Shown piece after piece: positions 35,531 through 43,946 of a stretch of DNA of 64,000 bases. The DNA lies in contig OZ244803.1 in the NCBI GenBank assembly GCA_965220045.1, positions 1,488,001-1,552,000 on the forward strand, written 5' to 3'. The notes below the pieces were generated by a model that saw only the letters and a list, made by a program, of their open reading frames with translations, was not told the DNA's origin and searched no databases. The position numbers were made by a program, and so were the translations under genes. The stretch is from VXOZ01 sp965220045 (GTDB lineage: Bacteria; Chloroflexota; UBA11872; VXOZ01). Numbering within the stretch: the stretch's first letter is position 1; each line of letters starts with the position of its first letter.

Positions 35531-37318
35531 CTACAAAGCGTCTGACCTTGAATCAGCGCCTTCCTTCACCAAAGTGCGGAAGTCCGCAACCGGAATGGCG
35601 CCGCGATTCTCGCCAGTGCGCAAGCGAACATTGACCGCGCCGTCGGCAATCTCGCGATCCCCGACCACGGCCATATACGGCACCTTTTGCAACTGGGCGT
35701 CGCGTATCTTGGCGTTCATCCGTTCCGAACGCGTATCCACTTCCACACGCAAGTCGGCTTGGGCCAATTCTGCCCCGACTTGCTGGGCATACTCGTTGTG
35801 CCGGTCAGCGATGGGAATCACTGCGACTTGAACCGGCGCCAACCAAACGGGGAACGCGCCGCCGTAGTGCTCGAGTAAGATGCCGAAGAAGCGTTCGATA
35901 GAGCCATAGAGTGCGCGGTGGATCATGTAGGGCCTATGCGCCGCGCCGTCCTCGCCGATATACTCCAGACCAAAGGTCTGCGGCAGCCAAAAGTCGAACT
36001 GAATCGTTGAGAGCTGCCATGGACGGCCCAGGACGTCGACAATCTTTATGTCGACTTTTGGCCCATAGAAGGCGGCCTCGCCTTCCATGCGCTCATAGGT
36101 GAGATCCAACTCTTCGAGCGCGCTGACCAGGCCGGCTTCAGCCATTTCCCAGTCCTTCGGCTCACCAGCGTACTTGCTCGTTTCGCCTTTCTGCCACGTA
36201 CTGAGCTCCAGTTTGAGGTCTTTGAAGCCGTACGTTTCAAGAATCTCCAGGCAGAAGCCTAAGACCCGCACGAGTTCACTCTCCATTTGCTCCGGGCGGC
36301 AGAACAAGTGTGCGTCATCCTGCGTAAAGCCCCGCACGCGCAACAGACCATGCAGTACCCCCGACCGTTCATAGCGATACACAGTCCCGGTTTCTGTATA
36401 GCGCAACGGCAGGTCGCGGTAACTGCGCGTGCGGCTCTTGAACACCTGAATATGAAACGGGCAGTTCATCGGCTTGAGGTAATACTGTTGTTCGTCAATT
36501 TCAACCGGTGCGTACATGTTGTCCGCAAACCAATTCAGGTGGCCGCTGGTACGCCAGAGGTCTGCCCGTCCGATGTGCGGTGTGTAGACGAACTCATACC
36601 CACCTGCCCGGTGGCTATCGCGCCAGAAGTCCTCCATGACGCTGCGCACGTGACCGCCCTTGGCATGCCAGACCACGAGGCCCGGGCCGATGTCGTCAGA
36701 AAAGCTGAAGAGGTCGAGTTCACGGCCAAGCCGCCGGTGGTCGCGCCGCTCTGCTTCCTCCAGGAACTTCAGGTATGCCTTGAGTTCCTTTCTCGATTCC
36801 CAGGCCGTACCGTACACACGTTGCAGTTGCTGGCGGTTCTCATCGCCCCGCCAATAGGCGCCAGCCGTGCGCAGCAGCTTGAATGCTCTCACCGCTCCTG
36901 TCGATTCCACGTGGGGGCCTTCGCACAAGTCTATGAAGTCGCCGTTCTGATAGATGCTCACGTGCTCGGCTTTGGCATCACGCTCCAGGTCTTCGATGAG
37001 TTCCACCTTGTAGTCTTGACCTTGCGCGCGGAAGAACTCCTTCGCCTCCGCAACCGGCATCGTGGAGTGTTCAAACGCTTGCTTTTCCCGGATTATACGC
37101 TCCATGCGCCCGCTTAATTCATCGATGTCTTCAGGCGTCAGCGTCCGCGGGAGGTCAAAGTCGTAGTAGAATCCTTCATCGATGGCCGGGCCAATGGTTA
37201 GCTTGGCCTCCGGCATGTATTCCAGCATGGCCGTCGCCAGCACATGAGCGGCCGAATGTCGCATTGTGTGTAAGCGTTCAGAACGCTGGTTGTCCTTGTC
37301 TGCTTTTGATGGTGGCAT
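35531..37318 (-). CDS. thrS: Threonyl-tRNA synthetase
   Basis: A 595-residue class II synthetase that charges tRNA-Thr. It lacks the N-terminal TGS domain of the E. coli enzyme. After a short start (MPPSKADKDNQRSERLHTMRHSAAHVLA) comes the editing/SAD domain with HSAAHVLA and YCEGPH-type DLCEGPH. The catalytic core has motif 2 (YRDLPLRYTETGTVYRYERSGVLHGLLRVRGFTQDDAHLF) and motif 3 (GSIERFFGILLEHYGGAFP), then an anticodon domain. It is monocistronic, with a structured leader (37370-37500) that can form a terminator and an anti-terminator. Confidence 0.97.
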   Translation of the reverse strand: MPPSKADKDNQRSERLHTMRHSAAHVLATAMLEYMPEAKLTIGPAIDEGFYYDFDLPRTLTPEDIDELSGRMERIIREKQAFEHSTMPVAEAKEFFRAQGQDYKVELIEDLERDAKAEHVSIYQNGDFIDLCEGPHVESTGAVRAFKLLRTAGAYWRGDENRQQLQRVYGTAWESRKELKAYLKFLEEAERRDHRRLGRELDLFSFSDDIGPGLVVWHAKGGHVRSVMEDFWRDSHRAGGYEFVYTPHIGRADLWRTSGHLNWFADNMYAPVEIDEQQYYLKPMNCPFHIQVFKSRTRSYRDLPLRYTETGTVYRYERSGVLHGLLRVRGFTQDDAHLFCRPEQMESELVRVLGFCLEILETYGFKDLKLELSTWQKGETSKYAGEPKDWEMAEAGLVSALEELDLTYERMEGEAAFYGPKVDIKIVDVLGRPWQLSTIQFDFWLPQTFGLEYIGEDGAAHRPYMIHRALYGSIERFFGILLEHYGGAFPVWLAPVQVAVIPIADRHNEYAQQVGAELAQADLRVEVDTRSERMNAKIRDAQLQKVPYMAVVGDREIADGAVNVRLRTGENRGAIPVADFRTLVKEGADSRSDAL

Positions 37319-37369
37319 GTCGCTTTCCTCTAATCAAAACTCTGTTTGTGTGTAGAACTAAGTCTAGGC

Positions 37370-37500
37370 AAAAGAAAAAGCCTCTCGCGTCAGGCACGTA
37401 CGAGAGGCCCCAGGCAACATTCTGAAGATTCAGGAATAGGTCTTACTGTCCTCTCGTCCCATGCATAGAGAGTCCAGCCGTGGTGATACGGGCAATGCAT
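37370..37500 (-). promoter_or_regulatory. Attenuator-like leader of thrS
   Basis: On the minus strand, GCCTCTCG (37408-37401) pairs with CGAGAGGC (37387-37380) and is followed by TTTTTCTTTT (37379-37370), a textbook terminator inside the leader, about 50 bases before the thrS start. Upstream, ACGAGAGG (37457-37450) is perfectly complementary to CCTCTCGT (37407-37400), so it can replace the terminator. CTCTC (37472-37468) can in turn occupy that upstream segment. This is a 1:2 / 2:3 / 3:4 arrangement. A 36-codon frame (37500 to 37390) runs through it, with one Thr codon inside the first segment. No T-box core (GGTGG..CCGCG) was seen. Confidence 0.7.
37390..37500 (-). CDS. Possible 36-residue thrS leader peptide
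   Basis: An ATG frame from 37500 ends in TGA within the loop of the leader terminator. It starts MHCPYHHGWTLYAWDERTV and has Thr codons at positions 10 and 18. The first (ACT) overlaps pairing segment 1, where a stalled ribosome would favour the anti-terminator. Against it: only two Thr codons and no clear ribosome-binding site. Treat it as a hypothesis. Confidence 0.25.
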   Translation of the reverse strand: MHCPYHHGWTLYAWDERTVRPIPESSECCLGPLVRA

Positions 37501-37782
37501 CGCGCTAGGAGTGGATAACCACTTGAACGATACACTACGCACAAACTCCTCATAGCGCTTACGGAAGCGCGTGAAATCGAGACATCAACCGTCAAATACG
37601 ATGCTACCGGAGCTAAGCTCTCTTGTCAAAGACTGTTTCTGGTCCATGAATGCCGAAGAGCGCCAGGAAGGATAGCCCACGCACGCTCTTGCCTGCAGAT
37701 TCTTGCTGCGCGATGCCGCAAAGACTAGAATCGATACACACAGAGAATTGCCCGGATTTCAAGCCACGAAGGAAGGCGTACG

Positions 37783-39066
37783 ATGCAGGTTGACCTCGCC
37801 TATGGCCGCGCGGGACTGACGGTAACGCTGCCGGACGAAAACGTCGACATCGTAGAACCGGTTGAACTCCCGGGTGTCGCGGATCCAATGGTTGCCCTGC
37901 GCGAGTCGCTGCGCCAACCAATGGGTACGAGACCGCTTGCCGAGCTCGCCGGAGTGGATGACACGGTCGCTATCGTATTCTGCGACAAAACGCGGCCCGC
38001 GCCAAATCACCTCATGGTACCGGCAATCCTCGCCGAACTCGCCCACGTCCCCCGTGAGAATTTCGTGCTCATCAACGCTACAGGCATGCATCGTCCGAAT
38101 ACGACAGCCGAGTTGTGCGAAATGCTGGGCGAGGAAATCGTCGCTAACTACCGCATTGTCAACCATGACTCGAAAGACAAGTCCCAGTTGCGCTATCTCG
38201 GCGAGACCTCCTCCGGCGGGCCCGTCTGGGTCAATTCCCACTATCTCGACGCCTCAGTGAAAATCCTGACCGGCTTCATCGAACCGCACTTCTTCGCGGG
38301 CTTCAGCGGCGGCGCCAAGCTCATTCTTCCCGGCATTGCCGGTGCAGACTCTGTCATGCACAACCACAATGCAGCCATGATCGGCCATCCGCAAGCGACA
38401 TGGGGGCACTTGGAGGGCAATCCCATTCACCGCGAACACCGCGAGGCGGCAGCGCTATGCCCGCCCGACCTGAGCCTGAATGTAACGATCAACAAGAGCA
38501 AGGAGATCACGGGGGTCTTTGCCGGCGAGATGATTCAGGCCCATGAAGCCGGCTGCGCCGACGCTCGTCGTTCCGTTATGCGGCCGGTCGCCGAGCCGTA
38601 CGACATCGTCATCACGACGAATAGCGGGTATCCCCTCGATCTCAACCTCTATCAAGCCGTCAAGGGCATGTCCGCGGCGTATCAAGTGGTGAAACAGGAT
38701 GGGGCAATCGTCATTGCCGCGGAGTGCTCAGAGGGCATCGGCCACGGCCACTTTGAGGACCTCCTGCAAGAGCGGGAAACGCCTGCCGCGCTGCTCGACT
38801 TGATCAACAGTCCGGGGTTCTCGCGGTACGACCAGTGGGAAGCCCAGATTCTGGCACAAATCCTCTTGAAAGCCGAGGTGCATCTCTATGCGGATACTCT
38901 CTCGGACCAGTCAATCCGCAATGCGCACATAACACCTTGCCGCTCAATCGAAGAAACTGTGGCTGCACTGAGAGAGAGGTTCGGGCCGGGAGCGCGGATT
39001 TGCGTTCTCCCTATGGGTCCCTTGACCATCCCGTACATCGCTGAACCGGCATTGGCAGCGGTCTAG
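37783..39066 (+). CDS. larA: Nickel-dependent lactate racemase family protein (LarA-like)
   Basis: A 427-residue protein of the LarA family, which uses a nickel-pincer nucleotide to racemise lactate or epimerise other 2-hydroxy acids. The residues known in Lactiplantibacillus LarA are all present, each shifted by five: His103 (TGMHRPN), His169 (EPHFFAGFSGG), Lys179 (GGAKLILPG) and His195 (HNHNA). The cofactor-attaching Lys179 is kept. The usual cofactor genes larB, larC and larE are not in the window. The substrate may be another hydroxy acid; LarA homologues are diverse. Monocistronic. Confidence 0.87.
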   Translation: MQVDLAYGRAGLTVTLPDENVDIVEPVELPGVADPMVALRESLRQPMGTRPLAELAGVDDTVAIVFCDKTRPAPNHLMVPAILAELAHVPRENFVLINATGMHRPNTTAELCEMLGEEIVANYRIVNHDSKDKSQLRYLGETSSGGPVWVNSHYLDASVKILTGFIEPHFFAGFSGGAKLILPGIAGADSVMHNHNAAMIGHPQATWGHLEGNPIHREHREAAALCPPDLSLNVTINKSKEITGVFAGEMIQAHEAGCADARRSVMRPVAEPYDIVITTNSGYPLDLNLYQAVKGMSAAYQVVKQDGAIVIAAECSEGIGHGHFEDLLQERETPAALLDLINSPGFSRYDQWEAQILAQILLKAEVHLYADTLSDQSIRNAHITPCRSIEETVAALRERFGPGARICVLPMGPLTIPYIAEPALAAV

Positions 39067-39077
39067 GCAGCCCGGGA

Positions 39078-40226
39078 CTACGACTTGCCCGCCGCGCCGT
39101 AGCCTTCGGACGGGATCATTGTCGACGGCGGCGCGAGACGAGCTCCCGGATCAACATCCAAGGTCAAATCCGAAACCAGCCCTTGCTGCAGGCGATAGTA
39201 GCCGCAGGCGCCAATCATGGCGGCATTGTCGGTGCAAAACGCCAGGTCGGGAATGCGCACCGGCACGGGCGCATGCGCCGTAATCTCCTCGCGTAGGAGA
39301 CTATTGGCAGCCACGCCGCCAACCACAAGTATCATCCGGACCTTGAATTCTCGCGCGGCATCCACAGTCTTGGCCACCAGGACATCCGCGACCGACTGCT
39401 GAAAGCTGGATGCGACCTGGGCCACATAGAGCGGGACTTCGGTATTCACGATGCCGCCGGGTCCCACGGCAATCGGCTCCGAGAGATCTTGATCTTTCAT
39501 GCGGCTCTGCATGTATCGTAAGACGGCAGTCTTTACGCCGCTGAAGCTAAACTCATACGTGCCCTGCATCCAGGCTCGGGGCAGATCCACCATGTTTCTG
39601 CGCCCCCTGAGTCCGAACCGCGAGAGTTGCTCCGCGGCTATCTGCACCGCGGGACCGCCGGGGAAAGGCAGACCGAGGATGCGTCCCACTTTGTCGAAGG
39701 CCTCTCCGGCGGCGTCATCTCGCGTGGCGCCGATGAGGCCGTAGTCTCCATGACCGCGCATGAGCACGAGTTCTGTATGCCCGCCCGATACCACCAAGGC
39801 AAGCAAGGGAAATTTCAGGTCTTCCACGTCGGCGTCTCGGCGCGCACGGCGGGAGCGCGAAAGCCACGCGGCGTACACGTGCCCTTCGAGGTGGTTCACG
39901 CCTATGAGCGGTTTACCCAAGGAAAAAGCAAGCGACTTTGCAAAGTTGACGCCAACCAATAGCGCGCCCGCAAGGCCAGGACCATACGTGACGGCGATTC
40001 CGTCAAGCTCTTCCCACGTTACATCCGCTGCGACCAGGGCCTCTGTGACGACCGGCACTATGGCTTTCAAATGCTGCCGCGAAGCCAGTTCCGGGACCAC
40101 ACCGCCGTACTTCTGATGAATCTCCACCTGGGACGCGACGATGTTTGAGTAAACGTACCGTCCGTCCACCACGACCGCTGCGGCAGTTTCATCGCAAGAG
40201 GTCTCAATCGCGAGCAGAGTCGTCAA
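39078..40226 (-). CDS. tsaD: tRNA N6-adenosine threonylcarbamoyltransferase TsaD
   Basis: A 382-residue ASKHA-fold enzyme that transfers threonylcarbamoyl to A37 of ANN-reading tRNAs (t6A). It shows AIETSCDETAAAVV at the N-terminus, YGGVVPELASRQH, and metal-binding histidines in VNHLEGHVYAAW. VVSGGHTELVLM, PFPGGPAVQ, the VGGVAANSLLRE segment and CTDNAAMIGACGY follow. Length is slightly above the usual 340 because of extra residues after HVYAAW (SRSRRARRDADVEDLK) and a C-terminal tail. It is the last gene of thiL-tsaE-tsaB-rimI-tsaD, and it overlaps rimI by 23 bases. Confidence 0.97.
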   Translation of the reverse strand: MTTLLAIETSCDETAAAVVVDGRYVYSNIVASQVEIHQKYGGVVPELASRQHLKAIVPVVTEALVAADVTWEELDGIAVTYGPGLAGALLVGVNFAKSLAFSLGKPLIGVNHLEGHVYAAWLSRSRRARRDADVEDLKFPLLALVVSGGHTELVLMRGHGDYGLIGATRDDAAGEAFDKVGRILGLPFPGGPAVQIAAEQLSRFGLRGRRNMVDLPRAWMQGTYEFSFSGVKTAVLRYMQSRMKDQDLSEPIAVGPGGIVNTEVPLYVAQVASSFQQSVADVLVAKTVDAAREFKVRMILVVGGVAANSLLREEITAHAPVPVRIPDLAFCTDNAAMIGACGYYRLQQGLVSDLTLDVDPGARLAPPSTMIPSEGYGAAGKS

Positions 40227-40944
40227 GGAACCCTCCAGTCTCGGGATACGCGGTTGTCCAACTATGTCTGTGGCGGAGACCGTCTATGCGCTGCTGGAAC
40301 ATCCTCTGGAATCCTGCCACGTTCACGTCTTCACTCCACATTACCAGCGCGTCTTCATGATTGTCGCTGTAGTAACGCGGGCGAATTCCCGTGGAGCGAA
40401 ATGAGTACTTCTTATAGAGGGCGCGCGCCAACGAATTCGACACCCGGACTTCCAAAGTCACCCAGCGGGCAGCCAAGCCGATGGCAATGTCAATGAGCGC
40501 CGTGAGCATGAGTTCCCCCACCTTCTGGCCCCGCACGTCCGGCCGCGAAGCGATGGTGGTGATGTGGGCTTCATCCACCATGAGCCAAAGCCCTCCGTAC
40601 GCTACGAGAGACGGTCTCCCATAGCGCCACTGGTCAGCATGGTCCTTAGAAACAGCCGGAAAGAGCGAGAGCGGAAACGGCCTGGGACGCGGCCGATTTG
40701 GCACGGTCTCGGGTTCCATCTTGCCCGCATCCGCAACTGCATCTAAGTCACGAATGACAAGATAGCGTGCCAGCTTGTTTTCCACGATTTCCCGTCGATA
40801 GGCATTGCGCGGCCAAGGCAAGGTGAACGAAGCTTCTTCGATACTCCGCACTTCAGCCACGTCTTCCAATTGCATGGGCTCTATCCGCAGCTTCATAGGC
40901 TGGGGATCGGGACGCCCGTCATAGATGGCCTTCGGTTGCTCCAT
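40204..40944 (-). CDS. rimI: Ribosomal-protein-alanine acetyltransferase RimI, with insert
   Basis: A 246-residue GNAT acetyltransferase, in the place where rimI usually sits beside tsaB and tsaD. N-terminal IEPMQLEDVAEVRSIEEASFTLPWPRNAYRREI and ITTIASRPDVRGQKVGELMLTALI (acetyl-CoA loop R-G-Q-K-V-G) are typical. It is about 100 residues longer than standard RimI. A Pro/Arg-rich insert (about residues 70-100) separates two core strands, and a tail follows the YKKYSFRSTGIRPRYYSDNHEDALVM end. RimI acetylates the N-terminus of ribosomal protein S18. The ATG used here lies four codons after a GTG; neither has a good ribosome-binding site. Its end overlaps tsaD by 23 bases. Confidence 0.85.
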   Translation of the reverse strand: MEQPKAIYDGRPDPQPMKLRIEPMQLEDVAEVRSIEEASFTLPWPRNAYRREIVENKLARYLVIRDLDAVADAGKMEPETVPNRPRPRPFPLSLFPAVSKDHADQWRYGRPSLVAYGGLWLMVDEAHITTIASRPDVRGQKVGELMLTALIDIAIGLAARWVTLEVRVSNSLARALYKKYSFRSTGIRPRYYSDNHEDALVMWSEDVNVAGFQRMFQQRIDGLRHRHSWTTAYPETGGFLDDSARD

Positions 40945-41143
40945 CACACCGCCCACAAGATTGACAATTCTCGATTGCTATGGCTCGACTTCAGTCTCGT
41001 AACGCCACCCGCACGTCGGCCCGCTGCGTACAGCGTCGTGCATGCTTCAGAGTTCAGGCAGGAAGCGGCTTCCCGGCACTTGGCTTCTCCCGAGCTCTGT
41101 AATGCGCTGACGTTAGCAACCAGGTGCGCTCCCGCCAGCGGTG

Positions 41144-41944
41144 CTATGGCGCCAACGTGTCGCTCATCGGATGAATGCGGTGAAGCGGCACCTTGGCAGC
41201 GGGCCGGCGCACGTAGTCCGGTTCAGCCGCCAGCGGATCCACCGTATATCCCTTGCTGAGGTGTTCCGCGCCAAGAACGGCAACGGTGCCAGCTCTGCGC
41301 ACACTCGAAAGCCCGGAAGGAAAGACCAGCAGCTTCTTCTCAATGCTGTCCTCGATCTGCGCTCTGTGCTCTAACGAAATATCGCCGCAAATCACAGTCC
41401 GCTTGACTATTCTGGCGCAAATCTCCTCTATCCCCAAGAATGTGAAGTCCTCCAGGCGACGCCAGTTTCTGGCAACTGACCGGTACCAGCCTACGTAGTA
41501 TTCCCCGCGCCCGGCCTCCAGCAAGGCACAGACGTGGGCGTTTGACGACTGTAGGTGGGGGTAGGCGATGGCGTCCAACGTTGGCACGGTGACGAGCGGC
41601 ACACCAAGGGTCAAGCAGAATCCCTTGGCGGTGGCCATGCCTACGCGCAGACCGGAGAACGAGCCCGGGCCCGCGACTACTGCAACCGCACTAATCGGTA
41701 TCTCACATTGGGCAATGGCGTGCAGCCCGTCAGAACTTGCACCGGTCACGCCGCCTTCATTTCGAGTAAGCGGTTCCGGCGCTTGTCCGCTGCCGGCAAT
41801 CATCCCCCACAACTGATTGATGCTTGCCATGAGTTGCTCGGTGGCATGGTACCCAGCAACCCAGTTAATCTCGCCCAAAATGCGCTCGTTGGCATAGAAT
41901 GCCACACCAAGCTGCCGCGTAGACGTATCAATTGCCAAGATCAT
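41144..41944 (-). CDS. tsaB: tRNA threonylcarbamoyladenosine biosynthesis protein TsaB
   Basis: A 266-residue ASKHA-fold protein that pairs with TsaD in t6A synthesis. It has ILAIDTSTRQLGVAF at the N-terminus and VAVVAGPGSFSGLRVGMATAKGFCLTLGVPLV, the TsaB hallmark, in the middle. ARGEYYVGWYR follows. An insertion around residues 50-72 (AGSGQAPEPLTRNEGGVTGASSDG) separates the two halves of the N-terminal domain. It follows tsaE by 24 bases and precedes rimI by 199 bases. Confidence 0.94.
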   Translation of the reverse strand: MILAIDTSTRQLGVAFYANERILGEINWVAGYHATEQLMASINQLWGMIAGSGQAPEPLTRNEGGVTGASSDGLHAIAQCEIPISAVAVVAGPGSFSGLRVGMATAKGFCLTLGVPLVTVPTLDAIAYPHLQSSNAHVCALLEAGRGEYYVGWYRSVARNWRRLEDFTFLGIEEICARIVKRTVICGDISLEHRAQIEDSIEKKLLVFPSGLSSVRRAGTVAVLGAEHLSKGYTVDPLAAEPDYVRRPAAKVPLHRIHPMSDTLAP

Positions 41945-41968
41945 GTCAGCTTACTCACATCTAGCGCG

Positions 41969-42469
41969 CTAGAACCCAAACGCTAGCCTGCGATACTCGT
42001 TAAGGATCTTCTGAAAGTGGTCGCCTTCAGATTCAAAATGCAGAGTCCGCTTCGTGTCCGTCATGATTTCGATGTTTATCAAAAGCCACGATTCCGGCAG
42101 GAAATCGCGCACCTTACGGGCCCATTCGATGACGCAAACGCCATCTCCTTCAAGATACTCCTCAAGTCCGAGGTTCCACAGGGAATCACTGGAGTTTACG
42201 CGGTAGAGGTCTATATGGAAAAGGGGCATTCTACCCGAATGATACTCCTTGATCAGCGTGTACGAAGGACTTGTAACCTGCTCCTTCACTTCCAAGCCGA
42301 GCGCCACGCCTTGCGCGAATACGGTCTTCCCCGCACCCATAGTGCCTTCAAGCAAAACAACACTGCCGGGCGTAACTAACGTCCCCAGCCGCAACCCGAG
42401 GCGCTGCGTCTGTTGTTCGCTATGACTAATGCAGTCGAGTTTTTGATCCACATCTTTACTGGTCGACAA
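41969..42469 (-). CDS. tsaE: tRNA threonylcarbamoyladenosine biosynthesis ATPase TsaE
   Basis: A 166-residue P-loop ATPase. GTMGAGKTVFAQGVALGL is the Walker A, VTSPSYTLIKEY and LFHIDLYRV lie around the switch region, and VCVIEWARKV is near the end of the core. TsaE binds the TsaB-TsaD dimer and drives its catalytic cycle. Length is standard. It lies 12 bases after thiL. Confidence 0.96.
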   Translation of the reverse strand: MSTSKDVDQKLDCISHSEQQTQRLGLRLGTLVTPGSVVLLEGTMGAGKTVFAQGVALGLEVKEQVTSPSYTLIKEYHSGRMPLFHIDLYRVNSSDSLWNLGLEEYLEGDGVCVIEWARKVRDFLPESWLLINIEIMTDTKRTLHFESEGDHFQKILNEYRRLAFGF

Positions 42470-42481
42470 GAGTGCATCCTC

Positions 42482-43507
42482 TCAATCGCCGGCAAGAGTA
42501 CTCTCGACAGCGCCGAAATGATCGTAGCCCATGCCGGTAATCGGCACTACGATTCCACGTTCGTCGCGCACTGCAATGGTCTCACTCTGGCCCGTCACAA
42601 TCGTACCAATTACTGTGCTCTGTACCAGATTGTTGGCCTTGAGCAGATCCTGCGCCTGTTGCATCGTCTCCGGCGGCGCGACAAAGAGCAACTCAAAGTC
42701 TTCGCCGCCGCGTATGGCGCGCGACCGGTGCGAGTCACCCAACACGAAAGGGAGAGCCGGATCAAGCGGGACTCTCTCCAGCATGATTTCCGCCTGAACA
42801 CCGCTGGCCGCGCAGAGCTTGTGCAGGTCGGCGACGAGGCCGTCACTGATGTCCATGGCGCAGCGCACACCCGCCTCAACCAGCGCTTGGCCTTCGCGTA
42901 GACGCGGGATTGGCCGTCGCTGGGCCGCCACGAATCGTGCAGTATGCTCGTTGTCCTCGGTTGTGCGCCCTTCCAAGAGCGCCAAACCCGCCGCCGCGTT
43001 TCCCAATGTACCGGTCACGGCGATCAGATCGCCCACCTGCGCCGTCGTGCGCCGCAGCGCGCGTTCTCCGCTCTCCACTTCCCCAAACACTGTAACGCTA
43101 ACCACAATCTGCTTACTCGATGAAAGATCGCCGCCCAGGACGGGAGTTCGGGTTTCCCGTGCCAAAGGCGTCATCCCACGGTAGAGCGCCGTGACGTTCG
43201 CGGCATCGCATGCGGCAGGTAGACACAGCGTTACCAGGGCTCCACGGGGATTTCCACCCATGGCGGCGATATCGCTGAGGTTCGCCGCCAGCGCTTTCCA
43301 TCCGATATCTTCCCAACTGAAGGTGCGCACCCGAAAGTCGACATCTTCCACGAGAGCGTCAGTGGTTGCAATCAACCACTCATCGCCCTGCTGCCACAGA
43401 GCCGCATCGTCTTGCAGGCCCAACGCCATGTCTTCCGACATAAACGCGCTCTGCGCGATGCGATCTATGAGCCCGAGCTCACCGATGTCTGCTAAGGTTA
43501 CGGTCAT
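42482..43507 (-). CDS. thiL: Thiamine-monophosphate kinase
   Basis: A 341-residue PurM-fold kinase that phosphorylates thiamine phosphate to the diphosphate cofactor. It shows DDAALWQQGDEWLIATTDALVEDVDF (Mg-ATP Asp cluster), WKALAANLSDIAAMGGNPRGALVTLCLP, GGDLSSSKQIVVSVTVFG and CAMDISDGLVADLHKLC. These are the ThiL core segments. The start at 43507 was chosen because GAGAGAGA is immediately upstream. It leads the t6A operon; that is an unusual but known neighbourhood for thiL. thiD lies 2.3 kb downstream of its start on the same strand. Confidence 0.95.
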   Translation of the reverse strand: MTVTLADIGELGLIDRIAQSAFMSEDMALGLQDDAALWQQGDEWLIATTDALVEDVDFRVRTFSWEDIGWKALAANLSDIAAMGGNPRGALVTLCLPAACDAANVTALYRGMTPLARETRTPVLGGDLSSSKQIVVSVTVFGEVESGERALRRTTAQVGDLIAVTGTLGNAAAGLALLEGRTTEDNEHTARFVAAQRRPIPRLREGQALVEAGVRCAMDISDGLVADLHKLCAASGVQAEIMLERVPLDPALPFVLGDSHRSRAIRGGEDFELLFVAPPETMQQAQDLLKANNLVQSTVIGTIVTGQSETIAVRDERGIVVPITGMGYDHFGAVESTLAGD

Positions 43508-43946
43508 TCTCTCTCGCCATGCGCGCAACCGAGTTCAGAATAGCAGGCGCGCACTGCCTGAGCAAATCATGGGGACGTGTGAAACCCGCCTCCATGCCAC
43601 CGCAAAGGTGCACAACCAGACCTTCCGTGACTCTAGCAATGCTAACCTCCTGAGTGAGCCGTGCCTTTGACACGTATTGGCGGTAACATCGCCTCCCTTA
43701 TGCTACTATGCCCTCGGTTACGGCCTCTATGCACACTCCCAGCCGAGCCGGCGGCAGCGCCTAATTCTGCCCCGGTTCGTGTTCTGCTGGGGTAAGGCAC
43801 CACGCAATGCGGCAGGTGCACTAGCACCGTGGCCGCATAGTGAAAGGCGCAGCGATTCCCCGGCAAGACTTCTAAAGTATGGCAAAGACTATACGTTTCA
43901 TTGGCACTTATGTAAATTCTACTTGGGCCGAGGAGAATTCAGGGCA
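43508..43946. other. Divergent region between thiL and the M42 peptidase gene
   Basis: No convincing gene in 439 bases. A frame in phase with the peptidase is open across part of it but has atypical composition and no motif. Promoters for both directions are expected; a weak TTGGCG...TATGCT pair occurs near 43679-43704. Confidence 0.35.

Noticed and set aside
37510..37530. DnaA-box-like TTATCCACT on the minus strand
   Set aside because: Single copy with one mismatch, and no dnaA or cluster of boxes nearby; chance is the simplest explanation.
37381..37780. Classical T-box riboswitch upstream of thrS
   Set aside because: I could not find the conserved GGTGG/CCGCG antiterminator core or a clear stem I; only the terminator and an alternative pairing are visible.
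43677..43946. 90-codon extension of the M42 peptidase
   Set aside because: Conserved peptidase sequence begins after the ATG at 43947, which has its own AGGAG.
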